From the NCBI GenBank assembly GCA_944383945.1, contig CALWRL010000001.1, positions 1-32,545 of the forward strand: a stretch of 32,545 bases of DNA, in the 5' to 3' direction. Shown here piece by piece: positions 6,949 through 14,712 of this stretch. This DNA is from an uncultured Clostridia bacterium (GTDB taxonomy: Bacteria > Bacillota > Clostridia > Christensenellales > UBA1242). Positions within the stretch are counted from its first letter, which is position 1, and every line of letters begins with the position of its first letter. The notes below the pieces were generated by a model, which had not been told where the DNA came from, did not search any database, and saw only the letters and a program-made list of their open reading frames with translations. The position numbers were made by a program, and so were the translations under genes.

Positions 6949-7630
6949 AAATGCTATTGCAGCAAAACAAAAAGGATTAAAAGCAATTGCAATAACCGAC
7001 CATGGTTTTAACCATAAACTATATTCCTATGATAGAAACAAATTAGATGAAATAAAAAAAGAATGTGAAGTTGCAGAACAAAAAACTGGTGTTAAGGTTT
7101 TGTTAGGAATTGAAGCAAATTTTATTTCTAACGACGGAACAATTGATTTAAACGAAGAAGATTTTCGCAAATTAGATTTAGTTATAGTTGGTCAACATAA
7201 TTTTGTTAAAGTAAAAACTTGAAAAGAAAAATTTAGACTTTTTTGGCGAAATATTCTATATTGCGTTTTTCCAATTTCAAAAAAGAAAATTGAAAAAAAC
7301 ACAAATGTTTATTTACGAGCTTTAAAAAAATATAAAATTGATATTTTATCTCATCTTAATTATGGAATGAAAGTTAACACTTTAAAAGTTGCTTTAGCTG
7401 CAAAAGAAGCAGGAACTCTTATTGAATTAAACGGAAAAAGAATTTGTTTTTCTGATGAGGAAATTAAGCAAATGGTTAACGCCAAGGTTAAGTTTATTTT
7501 AGATTCAGATGCTCACTGCCCTAACAGAGTTGGAGAAGTTAATAACGGAATTAATTTAATAACAAGATTAAACATTCCTCACGAACTTGTTGTTAATTTA
7601 GATAAATTACCTGATTTTAAAAGGAAATAG
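6875..7630 (+). pseudogene. PHP-domain phosphoesterase, interrupted by one in-frame TGA
   Basis: A YcdX-like PHP metallophosphatase of about 251 codons, often found beside murB. The ATG at 6875 follows TGGAGG, but the frame meets TGA at 7220-7222 (codon 116). The same frame is then open to TAG 7628-7630 with no other lesion. Before the stop are HTHS (residues 8-11), TDHG, GIEANF and GQHNF. After it are ILSHLNYG and DSDAH, which supply further metal ligands, so the truncated form should be inactive. An ATG at 7367 could start only the C-terminal part. One base change from TGG (Trp), TTA (Leu) or CGA (Arg) explains the stop. Options: recent nonsense mutation, read-through or sequencing error. 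Confidence 0.8.
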
Positions 7631-7635
7631 CAAAA

Positions 7636-8586
7636 TTGGAATCATTTTCTAAAACCACAAAATTTGAATTATTGGCTGACGGCGGAAAAGTTTCGCCTGC
7701 TTTTTTCTTTGGGCTTTTTGTTTCGGCTGGCAGTTATGATGAAGAAGGCAACATTGAAATTTTAACAGATGTTTTACCTTTAATTGAATATTGTCAAAAA
7801 GGTTTAAAATTTTTAAATAAAAAATTTGAATTAGAAGGGAACATCGACGATTTGTTACAAAGCAACCAAACATTTAAAATAAACAATAAACTTTTTTATA
7901 AAATTACATTTAAGCATAACATACTAGAAAAATTGTTTGAAAAAATAAACCTAAATATAGAAAATAATATTGAAAATAATTTGTTAACTTTATCAAATTC
8001 CTTAGATAATATAAAGAATTTTTCTAAGGGAATGTTTATTGGATGCGGAACATCCAGCATTAGAATAAGTCAAAAACCAAATGAAAAAACTTCCAGCGGT
8101 TATCACTTAGAATTTTCTTCTAAAAGTTTACCTTTGTTAAGAGAATTTGCTCACATTTTAGCTCAATTTGATATAATGCCAAAACTTATTAGAAGAAAAA
8201 ACAGCTATGTTTTATATATGAAAGATGCTCAACAAGTTTGCAACATGCTTGCACTAATTGGAGCAAACAATTCTGTTTTAATGTTACAAAACGAAATTGC
8301 TAAAAGAGATTTTAGAAACAAAATTAACAGACAAACTAATTGCCTTAGTGGAAACATATCTAAAACTGTTGATGCAAGCATTAAACAATTAAACGCAATT
8401 AAAAAAATTGATGATAAAATTGGCATTTCTAATTTGCCACCAGACCTTGAAGAAATTGCTCTTTTACGCCTTGCAAACCCAGAAGAACCTTTAGCAACTC
8501 TTTTAAAATTAAGTAATATAAAACTTACAAAAAGCGGGCTTAACCACAGGCTAAGAAAGATTGTTTCGATTGCTGAAAAATTGTAA
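7636..8586 (+). CDS. whiA: WhiA family DNA-binding protein
   Basis: WhiA has a LAGLIDADG-homing-endonuclease-like N-terminal domain without nuclease activity and a C-terminal HTH. It controls sporulation in actinomycetes and affects division and chromosome segregation in B. subtilis. Here residues 22-35 (AFFFGLFVSAGSYD) represent the N-terminal fold. The C-terminal block is highly typical: TNCLSGNISKTVDAS, IGISNLPPDLEEIALLRL and SGLNHRLRKI. Length is 316. The TTG start lies after AAGGAA (7621-7626). It normally follows rapZ and yvcK, but here it directly follows the PHP gene. Confidence 0.93.
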   Translation: MESFSKTTKFELLADGGKVSPAFFFGLFVSAGSYDEEGNIEILTDVLPLIEYCQKGLKFLNKKFELEGNIDDLLQSNQTFKINNKLFYKITFKHNILEKLFEKINLNIENNIENNLLTLSNSLDNIKNFSKGMFIGCGTSSIRISQKPNEKTSSGYHLEFSSKSLPLLREFAHILAQFDIMPKLIRRKNSYVLYMKDAQQVCNMLALIGANNSVLMLQNEIAKRDFRNKINRQTNCLSGNISKTVDASIKQLNAIKKIDDKIGISNLPPDLEEIALLRLANPEEPLATLLKLSNIKLTKSGLNHRLRKIVSIAEKL

Positions 8587-8595
8587 GTTTTTCGC

Positions 8596-8631
8596 TTGAT
8601 AAAACCAACCAAAGAGTGTAAAATTATTTTA
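8596..8631 (+). promoter_or_regulatory. Sigma-A-type promoter of dnaE, +1 at the ATG
   Basis: The -35 is TTGATA (8596-8601), the spacer 17 bases and the -10 TAAAAT (8619-8624). The ATG at 8631 follows after six bases. There is no Shine-Dalgarno between them, so a leaderless dnaE mRNA is predicted. Confidence 0.7.
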
Positions 8632-11600
8632 TGGAAAAATTTGTTCACCTTCATAACCACACCGAATTTAGTCTTTTAGATGGTGCTGCACGAATTAAAA
8701 AGCTTGTTGAGGTTACAAAAGAAAGAAATTGGCCAGCAGTTGCAATAACCGACCATGGAAATATGTTTGGGGCTTTGCAATTTTATTCGGCATGCTTGTC
8801 TGCTGGTATAAAACCAATTATTGGAACCGAATTTTATGTTTCCGACAACTTAAATGTTAAAACAGGAAAACAAAAATATTATCACCAAATTTTACTTGCA
8901 AAAAATAACACAGGATATAAAAATCTTTTAAAGCTTAACTCCATTGCTTTTAAAGATGGCTTTTATTATAAACCAAGAATAGATTTTGAAACTTTAAAAA
9001 AATATTCCGAGGGCTTAATTTGTTTAAGTGCTTGTTTGGCTGGAAAAATTCCTCAAGATATATTAGCTCATCAATTTGATGAAGCGGAAAAAACAGCAAA
9101 GTGGTTCAAAGATATTTTTAAAGACGATTTCTACTTGGAAATTCAAAACCATGGACTTGTTGAACAACAAGAAGTTAATAAATTTTTAAAAATTCTTTCC
9201 GAAAAACTTAACATCAAACTAGTTGCAACAAACGATTGTCATTACATTGAAAAAGAAGATGCTAAAATGCAAGATGTTTTGATGTGCGTTCAAATGGGCA
9301 AAAAAATTGACGATCCAGACAGATTAAAATTTGAAACCGATGAGTTTTATTATAAAACATACGATGAGATGAAAGAAGCTGTTAAAGGATATGAAGAAGC
9401 TCTTGAAACAACTCTTGAAATTGCAGAAAAATGCGATGTTGTTATTCGCTCCAAGGCTCATGGAGATATTGTTGGAATCGATTCTAAGTATGTAATGCCT
9501 GCAAACGAAAACTACATTCCTCCTTATAAACCAGAAAACGGAATGACAAGTTATGAATTTTTAAGACATTTAACTTTTGAAGGATTGAAAAAAAAATATA
9601 AAGAAATCACGCCAGAAATTCTTCAGCGTGCCGAAAGCGAACTTGAAATTATCAATTCTCAAGGCTTTGTTGAATACTTTCTTGTTGTTTGGGATTATAT
9701 TAACTATGCCAGAGAAAACGACATTCCTGTTGGCCCAGGAAGAGGTAGCGGGGCGGGAAGTATTGTTGCATATGCAAGCGGAATAACTCTTATAGATCCT
9801 TTAAAATACGATTTAATTTTTGAAAGATTTATCCATAAAGAAAGGGTTTCAATGCCCGATTTTGATGTTGATTTCGATTATGACAGACGTGGCGAAGTTA
9901 TTGAATATGTTAAAAGAAAATATGGCGAAGATAATGTTGCTTTAATAGTTACTTTCGGAACTATGGCCGCAAAAAATGCAATAAGAGATGTTGCAAGAAC
10001 TCTTAATATGCCATATTCCGAAGCCGATAAAATTACAAAGTTGATACCTGGCAAATTGCCACAAGGAATAAAAAAACCACCTGTTTTAAAATATTACTTT
10101 GGAACAACTGGAAAAGAGGAGAACCAAAAGTATATAATTCCAGAATTAAGGCAGATGTACGAAGAAGACCCTCAAATTAAAGAAATTGCCGATATGGCAA
10201 TTAAATTGGAAGGCAGTCCAAGAAACACTTCAACTCACGCTGCTGGTGTTTTAATTGCTCCAAGTAGAGTTGATGATTATGTTCCGCTTGCAAGAAACGG
10301 AGATGATATAACTACACAATATAACATGATTGAGCTCGAGCAACTTGGTCTTTTAAAAATGGACTTTTTAGGACTTAGAACTTTAACAGATATTGATAAA
10401 GCTATAAAATATGTTAAGCAAGACAAGGGAATAGACATAGATTTTTACAACATGGAATATGACGATAAAAATGTTTATGACCTAATTAGTTCTGGAAAAA
10501 CAGATGCTATATTCCAACTTGAAAGCGATGGAATGAAAAAGTTTATGCGCGATCTAAAACCGGACTGTTTGGAAGATATTATTGCGGGAGTTTCTCTTTA
10601 CAGACCCGGCCCAATGGATTCAATTCCTAGATATATTAAGAATAAACAAAATCCTTCAGAAATTAAATATGCCCACCCATGCTTAGAGCCAATTTTAAAT
10701 GTTACTTATGGTTGTATTGTTTACCAAGAACAAGTTATGAAAATCTTCCAAGTTATGGGCGGATATAGCATGGGACAGGCAGACAATGTTAGAAGAATTA
10801 TGGGCAAGAAAAAAGTTGAAAAAATGCCTATTGAAAAGAAAAAGTTTATAGAAGGCTGGGAAGACCCAACTGGCAGAGCATCCATTCCAGGAGCTTTAAA
10901 ATTAGGCGTTTCAAAAGAAGTTGCTGAACAAGTTTTTTCGGAAATGGAATCGTTTGCTCAATATGCATTTAACAAATCCCATGCAGCAGCTTATGCTCAC
11001 CTTTCTTATCAAACAGCATATTTAAAATGCTACCATGAAATTGAATTCTTGTGTTCTGTTTTAAACAATAGAATAACAAACTCAGACGAAATAAAAAAAT
11101 ATGTTACCTATGTTAAAGAAGAAGGATTTGAAGTTTTACCACCAGATATTAACAAAAGCCAAACATACTTTTCTGTTGAAAACGGCAATTTAAGATTTGG
11201 GCTTGCAGCTATTAAAAATGTTGGCATTTCTTTAATTGAAAGCATTATAGAAGAACGAAATAATAATGGACCATTTAAAGATTTTATGGATTTCATTAAA
11301 AGAGTTGATAGTCAGGCACGAAACAAGCGATGTTTAGAAAGTTTAATATTGTCTGGCGCTTTCGACTGCTTTAATGTTTACAGATCTCAACTTATGAATG
11401 TTTATGAAACAGCTGTCGCAAGAGTTAACCAAGACACTAAAAAACAAGCCACAAATCAAATTTCAATTTTCGAGTTCTCTTCAAGCGACTCTATGATTGA
11501 AGACAAAATTGAATACCCTAACATTAAAGAATTTAATAAAGATTCGCTTTTGAAATTTGAAAAAGAGGTTGTTGGAATTTATCTTTCTGGCCACCCGTTA

Positions 11601-12218
11601 GATGATTTTATCGATAAATATAAATCTTTCAACTTAACTTCAAACATGCTTGAAGTAAAAGAAAATGAAGAAATTTTGGAAGATGATGAAATTAACAATG
11701 TTTCTTACGATGAAAGCATTAAAAATGACATGAAGGTTATTTGCGGGGGGCTTATATCTGATGTTAGAAAAACTGTTACTAAAAATGGGAACAAAGAGAT
11801 GGGCTTTGCAAAACTAGAAGACCTTTATGGTACAATTGATTTAACCGTCTTCCCTGGCCCATACAAAAGTCTTAAAAATTTGCTTAATGAAGACACGATG
11901 GCAACAATTAAAGGCAAATTAAACATAAGAGAAGGTGAAAAGCCAACTGTTTTGGTTGATGAAATTATTCCATGGAAACAGCAAAAAGAAGTAAAAGATA
12001 AAAAAGAAAAACTTTATTTAAAGTTTGACACAACCAATATTCAGCTTTACAACGTTATTACAGGAATAATCAATTCTTATCCAGGAAATAGTGAAGTTCT
12101 GGTTAGGTGCTGTGAAACCGGAAAAGCTTTTAAACTAAATAAAGATGTCTCAATTTCGCAACATTTACTTGGAGAACTTTTAGGTGTTTTAGATGAAAAC
12201 GATATCTTAATTAAATAA
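8631..12218 (+). CDS. dnaE: DNA polymerase III alpha subunit DnaE
   Basis: A C-family replicative DNA polymerase of 1195 residues. Domains in order: PHP (HLHNHTEFSLLDGA at residues 6-19, AITDHGN); palm with GPGRGSGAGS and the catalytic PDFDVDFD near 409-416; a third acidic region near QLESDG; fingers and tandem HhH region (CLEPILNVTYGCIVYQEQVM, YAFNKSHAAAYA); C-terminal OB fold (VICGGLISDVRK) near 1030. The exonuclease domain of PolC is absent, and a separate PolC would be expected elsewhere. It starts a new transcription unit with pfkA ten bases behind it, recalling the dnaE-accDA-pfkA order of Bacillota. Confidence 0.97.
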   Translation: MEKFVHLHNHTEFSLLDGAARIKKLVEVTKERNWPAVAITDHGNMFGALQFYSACLSAGIKPIIGTEFYVSDNLNVKTGKQKYYHQILLAKNNTGYKNLLKLNSIAFKDGFYYKPRIDFETLKKYSEGLICLSACLAGKIPQDILAHQFDEAEKTAKWFKDIFKDDFYLEIQNHGLVEQQEVNKFLKILSEKLNIKLVATNDCHYIEKEDAKMQDVLMCVQMGKKIDDPDRLKFETDEFYYKTYDEMKEAVKGYEEALETTLEIAEKCDVVIRSKAHGDIVGIDSKYVMPANENYIPPYKPENGMTSYEFLRHLTFEGLKKKYKEITPEILQRAESELEIINSQGFVEYFLVVWDYINYARENDIPVGPGRGSGAGSIVAYASGITLIDPLKYDLIFERFIHKERVSMPDFDVDFDYDRRGEVIEYVKRKYGEDNVALIVTFGTMAAKNAIRDVARTLNMPYSEADKITKLIPGKLPQGIKKPPVLKYYFGTTGKEENQKYIIPELRQMYEEDPQIKEIADMAIKLEGSPRNTSTHAAGVLIAPSRVDDYVPLARNGDDITTQYNMIELEQLGLLKMDFLGLRTLTDIDKAIKYVKQDKGIDIDFYNMEYDDKNVYDLISSGKTDAIFQLESDGMKKFMRDLKPDCLEDIIAGVSLYRPGPMDSIPRYIKNKQNPSEIKYAHPCLEPILNVTYGCIVYQEQVMKIFQVMGGYSMGQADNVRRIMGKKKVEKMPIEKKKFIEGWEDPTGRASIPGALKLGVSKEVAEQVFSEMESFAQYAFNKSHAAAYAHLSYQTAYLKCYHEIEFLCSVLNNRITNSDEIKKYVTYVKEEGFEVLPPDINKSQTYFSVENGNLRFGLAAIKNVGISLIESIIEERNNNGPFKDFMDFIKRVDSQARNKRCLESLILSGAFDCFNVYRSQLMNVYETAVARVNQDTKKQATNQISIFEFSSSDSMIEDKIEYPNIKEFNKDSLLKFEKEVVGIYLSGHPLDDFIDKYKSFNLTSNMLEVKENEEILEDDEINNVSYDESIKNDMKVICGGLISDVRKTVTKNGNKEMGFAKLEDLYGTIDLTVFPGPYKSLKNLLNEDTMATIKGKLNIREGEKPTVLVDEIIPWKQQKEVKDKKEKLYLKFDTTNIQLYNVITGIINSYPGNSEVLVRCCETGKAFKLNKDVSISQHLLGELLGVLDENDILIK

Positions 12219-12228
12219 AGGGGGAAAA

Positions 12229-13125
12229 ATGAAAATAGGATTATTAACAAGTGGCGGAGATGCGCCAGGAATGAATGCCTTTATTTCAAAGTTTTCAACT
12301 CTTGCTATTGAAGAAAATTTTGAAATTGTTGCATTTAAATTTGGATATCAAGGCTTAATAGATAATAACACTTTTGTATTATCAAAAGAACTTGTTTACA
12401 ACATTTCACATTTAGGCGGAAGTGTGTTAAAAAGCACAAGAAGTAGCGAATTCTTAACTAAACAAGGCTTAAAAAAAGCAATTCAAAGTTATAAAATCAA
12501 CGAATTGTCTGCCCTAGTTGTTCTTGGCGGAGATGGCACATTAAAGGGAGCAAAGGAACTTGTTAAAGAAGGTGTAAAGATTATTTATATTCCTTCAACA
12601 ATAGATAATGACATTTCATATAGCGAACAATCTCTTGGCTTCGATTCTGCCGTTAATGCTGCTGTTGACGCAATAGACAAAATTAAGCAAACAATGCTTT
12701 CTTCAAATAGAATTTTTATTTGCGAAGTTATGGGTCGTCATTGTGATGACATCGCCAAAAACTGTGCAATAGCAACCGATGCAACTATTTTGATTTCCTC
12801 TGAAAAAGATTGCTCTTTAAAGCAAATTGTCGCTAAAATCAAGTTATCTTTAAAAGATGGTGAAGAATCCCCATCGATAATTGTTAAAGAAAATATTACA
12901 GATATTTTCTCCTTAGCCAAACAAATTCAAAATAATCTTGATATAGAAACAAGAGCCTGCAAAATTGGATATGTTCAAAGAGGAACTCAACCTTCAGTTG
13001 TCGACCGAATTTTAGCAAGAAATTTTGCAAAAGAAACAATAACTTTATTAAAAAACAAAAAATATAACAAAGCATTATGCGTTATTAAAGGAAAAATAAC
13101 CTCGAAAAACATAAATGATATTTAA
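12229..13125 (+). CDS. pfkA: Divergent ATP-type 6-phosphofructokinase
   Basis: A group A phosphofructokinase that would convert fructose 6-phosphate to fructose 1,6-bisphosphate. TSGGDAPGMNA (7-17), GGDGT (100-104), TIDND (124-128, catalytic Asp126) and MGRH (168-171) are present. Asp102-Gly103 predicts ATP rather than PPi as donor. Several family constants differ: Ser123 for Gly124, Asp173 in place of Gly in GRHCGD, Tyr248 for His249 and RGT for RGG at 251-253. The E. coli allosteric residues Arg21, Arg25 and Glu187 align with Ser20, Thr24 and Thr186. At 298 residues it is about 20 shorter than usual. GGGGG lies six bases before the ATG, in an operon with dnaE. PFK identity is likely; full catalytic competence is not certain. 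Confidence 0.85.
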   Translation: MKIGLLTSGGDAPGMNAFISKFSTLAIEENFEIVAFKFGYQGLIDNNTFVLSKELVYNISHLGGSVLKSTRSSEFLTKQGLKKAIQSYKINELSALVVLGGDGTLKGAKELVKEGVKIIYIPSTIDNDISYSEQSLGFDSAVNAAVDAIDKIKQTMLSSNRIFICEVMGRHCDDIAKNCAIATDATILISSEKDCSLKQIVAKIKLSLKDGEESPSIIVKENITDIFSLAKQIQNNLDIETRACKIGYVQRGTQPSVVDRILARNFAKETITLLKNKKYNKALCVIKGKITSKNINDI

Positions 13126-13126
13126 A

Positions 13127-13162
13127 CCATAAAACCGTTTTAACATGACGGTTTTTTTATGG
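13127..13162 (+). terminator. Rho-independent terminator after pfkA
   Basis: AAAACCGT (13131-13138) pairs with ACGGTTTT (13148-13155), followed by a T-run. Outer bases CCAT/ATGG can extend the stem. Confidence 0.85.
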
Positions 13163-13171
13163 CAGTTTTTG

Positions 13172-13207
13172 TTGATATCCATTTATTGCTTCTATATTCT
13201 TTTTATA
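13172..13207 (+). promoter_or_regulatory. Promoter of the 488-residue protein gene
   Basis: The -35 is TTGATA (13172-13177), the spacer 17 bases and the -10 TATTCT (13195-13200). The predicted +1 near 13207 leaves an 11-base leader that consists almost only of AGGAG and As before the ATG at 13218. Confidence 0.6.
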
Positions 13208-13217
13208 GGAGAAAAAA

Positions 13218-14684
13218 ATGGATAATATTATTCAAACAATTAAATTAGAAGAAATTGAAAAACGTCTTAATTCATTAAACAAAAGTTTAAAGAGCGAAGA
13301 ATCCAATATTGTTCTATTATCAGATTATATTTCAAACTTAAAAGATATTGTTGGAATGTTAAGAATGAACATAGAAACTTTGTTTGGGCTAGACCCAAAT
13401 TTTTTTAGTTACTGCGACACCTTTGATATAAACTCCAAACGTTGGGGCGTTGGAAGTGTTAGAACTGATAGAATTTTTTTTGTTTGCACGCCTGGAATAA
13501 AGACATATATAAAAATAACAGGCAATATTTTTTATAAATTAGAAGATGATTTTGAGCCTTACTTTAGAGCTTTGTTAAATTCAACTAACTTAACAGATGG
13601 TATAATTTATGAAAAAAATTTTAAAGCAAACCATGATTTTTCAACAAAAATAGAATTTACTTATTCTTTTATTCCAACAAAGCAAGATAACATGATAATG
13701 CTTTTAACTCATGCTGGAACAACTGATTATTTAAAAGGAACAAGCGGTTTTGACAATATAAAAGTTGAAATTATTGGTTATAATGTTGCAATTCTTTCAA
13801 GAAAATATGATTTTAGATTGTTTATAACAAAAAATAATTACTACATTACTAAAAATTTATCCGACCATAGCGAATATTTGAAAGCCCCAATCAATAATGT
13901 TGATCTTTCAGCTCCTTTCAATTTAGTCGAAAACATTAAACCTACAAATGTTGCCGCTTACAGCAATAGACTTCACCATTACAATGTTACTTATGTTCCT
14001 AATGTTACTTATGATAAACAAACAAAAGAACTTTCTGTAGACGAAAATCAAAATATGTTTTATTTTTCATACAGCTACAACAGTGTTGTCATATACGCAA
14101 AACAAAATCCTTTGCCAAACGAATTTAGTCAATTTGTTCCAATTAATAAAGGAATATCCTACACTGTGGGACATCCTTTGTTCCCTGCTGTTAAACCATA
14201 TAACTTGGGAAATGTTTATACAAACTATGATTGCAATCTTTATGCGACAGTTGCTCTTGAAAATAAATTAAGTGAAGTTGAAATGCGTTTAAACGGAGAA
14301 AAAATTGATGGGCTTTGGGTAGACAACTGCTCGGTTTTTGCAAAAGACTGGGAAGATCATATCGGAGAAAGACAACATTGCTATGTTGCAACGTCGAGCT
14401 TGGCAGAAGTTTACTTTTTCGATAGCGATTTACCAACATATAAACTTTACATCGGTAAAGGTCATCAAGTTAGCGCATTTATGCAAAGCGATTTGTCAAT
14501 CAATGTATATATGAAATGGTTAAATAATATTCATAAAAAAGTTTTAGTATTAAACCCTTCAACAAATAAATACGAAGTTCAAGATGACGAAGAAATAATT
14601 GAAAATGCATGGGAATATCTTGAAGGTTACGGTAATGACTATTTTATTAATAGAATGGGAACTTGGGAATATGTTTCAAATTAA
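13218..14684 (+). CDS. Unrecognised 488-residue protein with N-terminal coiled coil
   Basis: I do not recognise this protein. Residues 5-57 look like an amphipathic coiled coil (heptad-like LEEIEKRLNSLNKSLK, then LKDIVGMLRMNIETLF). The rest is rich in aromatic and beta-forming residues with many Asn, Tyr and Thr and few charged helices, suggesting beta-sandwich or fibre-like modules. There is no signal peptide, membrane segment, LPxTG motif or enzyme motif. The layout, a short coiled coil followed by long beta-rich sequence, resembles phage fibre, receptor-binding or contractile-injection tip proteins, but no phage genes are nearby. It stands alone between terminators, with its own promoter and a good AGGAG site. 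Codon use looks like its neighbours. Confidence 0.75.
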   Translation: MDNIIQTIKLEEIEKRLNSLNKSLKSEESNIVLLSDYISNLKDIVGMLRMNIETLFGLDPNFFSYCDTFDINSKRWGVGSVRTDRIFFVCTPGIKTYIKITGNIFYKLEDDFEPYFRALLNSTNLTDGIIYEKNFKANHDFSTKIEFTYSFIPTKQDNMIMLLTHAGTTDYLKGTSGFDNIKVEIIGYNVAILSRKYDFRLFITKNNYYITKNLSDHSEYLKAPINNVDLSAPFNLVENIKPTNVAAYSNRLHHYNVTYVPNVTYDKQTKELSVDENQNMFYFSYSYNSVVIYAKQNPLPNEFSQFVPINKGISYTVGHPLFPAVKPYNLGNVYTNYDCNLYATVALENKLSEVEMRLNGEKIDGLWVDNCSVFAKDWEDHIGERQHCYVATSSLAEVYFFDSDLPTYKLYIGKGHQVSAFMQSDLSINVYMKWLNNIHKKVLVLNPSTNKYEVQDDEEIIENAWEYLEGYGNDYFINRMGTWEYVSN

Positions 14685-14712
14685 AAAAGGATGTTTTAAC
14701 ATCCTTTTTTTT
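14683..14712. terminator. Bidirectional terminator between the 488-residue gene and ftsH
   Basis: GGATGTT (14689-14695) and AACATCC (14698-14704) form a perfect stem with a TT loop. It is flanked by A6 on the left and T8 on the right, so it can stop transcription from both sides. Confidence 0.92.

Noticed and set aside
7220..7222. TGA read as Trp (genetic code 4) in this organism
   Set aside because: TGA ends yaaT, trmN6, murB and mnmG, three of them in overlaps with the next start, and TGG is used for Trp throughout, so the code is standard.
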